Source of the DNA: Bacteroidia bacterium
Lineage (GTDB): Bacteria > Bacteroidota > Bacteroidia > JAESSM01 > NORP286
Direction of reading: 5' to 3'
Assembly (NCBI GenBank): GCA_016764115.1
Contig: JAESSM010000098.1
Span: forward strand, 1 to 9,346
DNA length: 9,346 bases
Shown here: positions 7,144-9,346 of the stretch, piece after piece
Numbering within the stretch: the stretch's first letter is position 1
How the letters are laid out: each line of letters opens with the position of its first letter
Translations under genes and position numbers: made by a program
Notes under the pieces: generated by a model
Told to the model about the DNA's origin: nothing
Databases searched by the model: none
Seen by the model: only the letters and a program-made list of their open reading frames with translations

Positions 7144-7863
7144 ATGGTTGTAGATATTTTCATACCGTGTTTTGTAGACCAGATTTATCCTAATACCGGA
7201 ATGAATATGGTCAAGGTGTTGGAGAAGCTGGGTTGTATTGTTAATTATAATACAGAACAGACCTGTTGTGGGCAACCTGCTTTTAACTCCGGATTTTGGG
7301 ATGAAGCTGCAGAAGTTGGCAAAAAATTCATAAACGATTTTTCAAATGAAAGATATATCATTAGTCCTTCTGCCTCATGTGTAGGGATGGTGAGAAATTG
7401 TTATAGTGAAATGTTTAATAATACCCCGATTCATAATGAGTTTAAGCAGGTGCAAAAATCCATTTACGAATTTTCTGAATTTTTAACAGAGGTATTAAAA
7501 GTAGATGATGTTGGTGCGCAGTTAAATGCGGTTGCAACATATCATGATAGCTGTAGTGCTTTACGTGAATGTAAGATTAAAGAAGGTCCCAGGAAATTAT
7601 TGGAAAATGTGAAAGGACTTGAGATCAAGGAAATGAATGACGTAGAAACTTGCTGTGGGTTTGGTGGTACTTTTGCTGTTAAGTATGAACCAATATCTGT
7701 TGGGATGGTCCAACAAAAAGTGGACAACATATTAGCAACAGAAGCGGAACTTGTTATATCAACCGACCTTTCCTGTTTGATGCATATTGATGGATATATT
7801 AAACACAACAACTATCCGTTAAAAACTATGCATATTGTTGATGTGCTTGCATCAGGATATTAA
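7144..7863 (+). CDS. LutA/YkgE-like (Fe-S)-binding protein with two CCG domains
   Basis: This 239-residue protein matches the length of LutA/YkgE, a subunit of the LutABC complex that oxidises L-lactate to pyruvate. It consists of two cysteine-rich CCG domains. The first has C9 (IPCFVDQ), C41-C42-G43 (TCCGQPAFNSG) and C79 (SASCVGM). The second has C137 (HDSCSALRE), C170-C171-G172 (CCGFGGTF) and C211 (DLSCLMH). Both sets are complete. In related heterodisulfide reductase subunits such CCG motifs hold Fe-S clusters or act at the redox site. The protein is cytoplasmic, with no signal peptide. The usual partners LutB (ferredoxin-like) and LutC are not next to it, so a role in lactate oxidation is not proven here. 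The ATG at 7144 directly follows the right repeat array. The next gene starts 17 nt after the stop. Confidence 0.9.
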   Translation: MVVDIFIPCFVDQIYPNTGMNMVKVLEKLGCIVNYNTEQTCCGQPAFNSGFWDEAAEVGKKFINDFSNERYIISPSASCVGMVRNCYSEMFNNTPIHNEFKQVQKSIYEFSEFLTEVLKVDDVGAQLNAVATYHDSCSALRECKIKEGPRKLLENVKGLEIKEMNDVETCCGFGGTFAVKYEPISVGMVQQKVDNILATEAELVISTDLSCLMHIDGYIKHNNYPLKTMHIVDVLASGY

Positions 7864-7880
7864 TTCTGTAATTTTGATCA

Positions 7881-8348
7881 ATGGAGCTTGATCAACTTCC
7901 GAAACTTAACCTGCCTCAATATCAATTTTCTTTTAAAAAGGATTTAAGTAATAACAATCTAATTTTCGACAATATTCGAAAAAAACATCTTATTCTAACC
8001 CCTGAAGAATGGGTAAGGCAAAATTATGTTCAGTATTTGGTTCAAGAGAAGAAAGTTCCAAAAGGATTAATTGGTATTGAAAAGCAGGTTGTTGTTAATA
8101 AAATGAACAAACGATGTGATATTGTTGTATTTGATAGATCCGGCAACCCGTTACTATTGGTAGAATGTAAATCTGCTAAAGAAAGACTGACTCAAAAAGT
8201 ATTTGATCAAATAGCAAGGTATAACATGGCCTTAAATGTGAAGTACTTGGTGGTTACCAATGGGTTAGACCATTACTATTGCATTATAGAGCATAAAGCA
8301 AAGTCGTATCATTTTATTGAGGAATTACCTGAATACGAGTCCTTATAA
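7881..8348 (+). CDS. Stand-alone PD-(D/E)XK protein, type I restriction enzyme R N-terminal type (HSDR_N_2)
   Basis: This 155-residue protein consists of one restriction-endonuclease-like domain. The catalytic core is visible as D80 (RCDIVVFD) and E95-C96-K97 (LLVECKSA), followed by FDQIARYN (108-115), as in the HsdR N-terminal family (Pfam HSDR_N_2). No helicase domain follows, and no hsdM or hsdS gene is near, so it is not part of a type I restriction system here. Small proteins of this kind are, from memory, common single-copy genes in Bacteroidetes, with a probable nuclease or DNA-binding role that has not been defined. The start at 7881 lies 17 nt after the Fe-S gene, consistent with one operon. 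The TAA stop (8346-8348) overlaps the first bases of the downstream palindromic repeat. Confidence 0.85.
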   Translation: MELDQLPKLNLPQYQFSFKKDLSNNNLIFDNIRKKHLILTPEEWVRQNYVQYLVQEKKVPKGLIGIEKQVVVNKMNKRCDIVVFDRSGNPLLLVECKSAKERLTQKVFDQIARYNMALNVKYLVVTNGLDHYYCIIEHKAKSYHFIEELPEYESL

Positions 8349-8559
8349 ATTTCGTCATCGCGAGAGGAAAAATATTTCGCAAAAAACTTGCAAAGCAAAA
8401 TGACAAAACCCATTTACCTACGTCATTGCGAAGGAGGAACGACTGAAGCAATCTCTGACTTTGAGTTGACACAGGGGATTGCTTCGGGCATATTGCTAAG
8501 TTTGCTATAAGTCGAGAGTACAATAGTTTCTTTATAGTTTCCTCGCAATGACGAAATTT
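8347..8559. repeat. Nested palindromic repeat element (GTCATTGCGAG / GAAGCAATC type)
   Basis: The outer arms at 8347-8364 and 8542-8559 are inverted repeats matching at 17 of 18 bases (AAATTTCGTCAT, then a C/T difference, then GCGAG). An internal left arm, CGTCATTGCGA at 8421-8431, can pair with the same right arm. An inner hairpin pairs GAAGCAATC (8445-8453) with GATTGCTTC (8477-8485), extended by three more pairs counting wobbles, around a 17-nt loop. The layout is two related left ends sharing one right end, as if one copy inserted into or beside an older degraded one. Elements with the same GTCATTGCGAGG...GAAGCAATC words are familiar as dispersed intergenic repeats in several bacterial groups. 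It overlaps the preceding stop codon and could act as a transcription terminator or mRNA stabiliser. Confidence 0.75.
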
Positions 8560-8667
8560 TTATTTTTAATTGGTCAACGGCCTATAAATTAATAAAGCCA
8601 CATAGTATTGATTTCAAATTCTTTGTCTTTGACTTGATATTATCCTTTTAATTCTTGACTTTTAGGT
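8560..8667 (+). promoter_or_regulatory. AT-rich leader of the TPR gene
   Basis: About 108 nt separate the palindromic repeat from the TPR gene. They hold no ORF. TTTG words at 8622-8625 and 8628-8631 with TATCCTTT (8641-8648) or TAATTCTTG (8649-8657) loosely recall the Bacteroidetes TTTG / TAnnTTTG promoter, but neither spacing nor sequence fits well. An AGG just before the ATG is the only ribosome-site hint. Confidence 0.25.
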
Positions 8668-9346
8668 ATGCGTTGTTTGTTGGTATTGGTTCTAATTGTT
8701 TTTTCTTTCTGGAAAGGGTATACACAGGATAAGCATATAATAGATTCTCTCAAAACAGAATACCAAACTGCTACCCAAGATACTACTAAAATCAACGCTC
8801 TCCTTTCTTGGGGAGAAGAAATCTATTTGAGCCAACCTGATTCGGCTCTTAATCTTTTTATAAAAGCAAGGGATATTGCGGATAAATGCTTAATAGGAAA
8901 CTCAGAGGTTGGTGAATTAGAACTGATGACGTTAAAAAAAAGCAAAGCAGAAGCTCTTGGGAACATGGGCTTTATATACGGACAACAAGGAAAGCCTCAA
9001 CTCTACTTGAAATATAGTATTGAAGCTGCGAAAATATTTGGGGATTTGTTGGAGGAGGATTTGGATATCAAAAACTTTTTTGATTTTGACAAAGAAATCA
9101 AAAAAGGATTGGCCACTATTTATAATAATATTGGGCTTATCTATATGAATCAAGGGGAGATTGATAAGGGGTTGGAATATTACTTTTTGAGTTTAAAGAT
9201 TAGAGAAGAGATTAAGGATAAAAAAGGGATGGCTATTTCTTATAATAATATTGGGGGTATCTATGTGAATCAAGGGGAGATTGAGAAGGGGTTGGAATAT
9301 TACTTGTTGAGTTTAAAGATTAGAGAAGAGATTAAGTATAAAAGAG
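8668..9346 (+). CDS. Secreted/periplasmic-facing TPR protein, N-terminal part (runs off right edge)
   Basis: An open frame begins at ATG 8668 and continues to the window end (226 codons seen). Residues 1-20 form a signal peptide: a hydrophobic stretch (LLVLVLIVFSF) ending in GYTQ. Residues 21-150 are helical, with TPR-like pieces such as NMGFIYGQQGKPQLYLKY and an unusual acidic/aromatic insert (LEEDLDIKNFFDFDKEIKK). From residue 152, near-identical 40-residue TPR units start (YNNIGLIYMNQGEIDKGLEY and YNNIGGIYVNQGEIEKGLEY). In Bacteroidetes, proteins with this start usually continue through more TPRs to one transmembrane helix and a cytoplasmic output such as a histidine kinase, LuxR-type HTH or cyclase. 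The C-terminus here is unseen, so the output is unknown. The gene follows the palindromic repeat and probably has its own promoter. Confidence 0.88.
   Translation, partial: MRCLLVLVLIVFSFWKGYTQDKHIIDSLKTEYQTATQDTTKINALLSWGEEIYLSQPDSALNLFIKARDIADKCLIGNSEVGELELMTLKKSKAEALGNMGFIYGQQGKPQLYLKYSIEAAKIFGDLLEEDLDIKNFFDFDKEIKKGLATIYNNIGLIYMNQGEIDKGLEYYFLSLKIREEIKDKKGMAISYNNIGGIYVNQGEIEKGLEYYLLSLKIREEIKYKR
9121..9346 (+). repeat. 120-bp in-frame tandem repeat encoding TPR units
   Basis: Positions 9121-9240 and 9241-9346 align without gaps at a 120-bp period, with 99 of 106 compared bases identical. Each unit encodes 40 residues, one TPR motif plus a short extension. Identity at silent positions points to recent duplication or ongoing gene conversion. 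The array is cut by the window end, so the copy number is unknown. Confidence 0.93.

Noticed and set aside
7881..8348. Type I restriction-modification locus.
   Set aside because: Only the N-terminal nuclease-type domain is present; there is no helicase, methylase or specificity gene.
8314..8523. Minus-strand open frame of 69 codons across the 8349-8559 region.
   Set aside because: It is a translation of the palindromic repeat and the end of the preceding gene; its sequence has no protein-like conservation.

Overview
The window looks like chromosome from a low-GC member of the Bacteroidota. Supporting signs are the AT-rich intergenic DNA, the scarcity of strong Shine-Dalgarno sequences, a dispersed four-helix-bundle (23S-IVP-like) gene, an Rcp1-type single-domain response regulator and a secreted TPR protein. 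This is inferred from gene style and content; no marker gene fixes the genus.

Left part, minus strand (1-3559): a 5'-truncated remnant of a probable heme-binding/cytochrome-associated protein runs off the left edge. Upstream of it in the transcription direction is a two-gene signalling operon. Its first gene encodes a soluble 887-residue histidine kinase with five PAS domains and a HisKA_3/HATPase module. A NarL/FixJ-type response regulator follows after a 7-nt gap. A 212-nt AT-rich divergent promoter region (3560-3771) separates this operon from the plus-strand genes.

Right part, plus strand (3772-9346): an Rcp1-like single-domain receiver, hemE (uroporphyrinogen decarboxylase), a UMF1/Atg22-like MFS transporter that has no ATG start, a small four-helix-bundle gene between inverted arrays of ATTCGT-like units, a LutA/YkgE-like Fe-S protein with two CCG motifs, and a small stand-alone PD-(D/E)XK protein (HSDR_N_2 type). 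The genes from hemE to 8348 are closely spaced or overlapping and could be co-transcribed. A nested palindromic repeat (8347-8559) begins inside the stop codon of the last gene. It is followed by the start of a signal-peptide-bearing TPR protein that leaves the window in the middle of a 120-bp tandem repeat.

The kinase, the NarL-type regulator and perhaps the divergent receiver plausibly form one signalling unit. HemE is haem biosynthesis. The other plus-strand genes have no obvious pathway link. The most unusual structure is the four-helix-bundle cassette: its inverted flanks include the stop codon of the upstream gene, contain its own stop codon, and reach the start codon of the downstream gene. 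No complete new defence or mobile system is evident.
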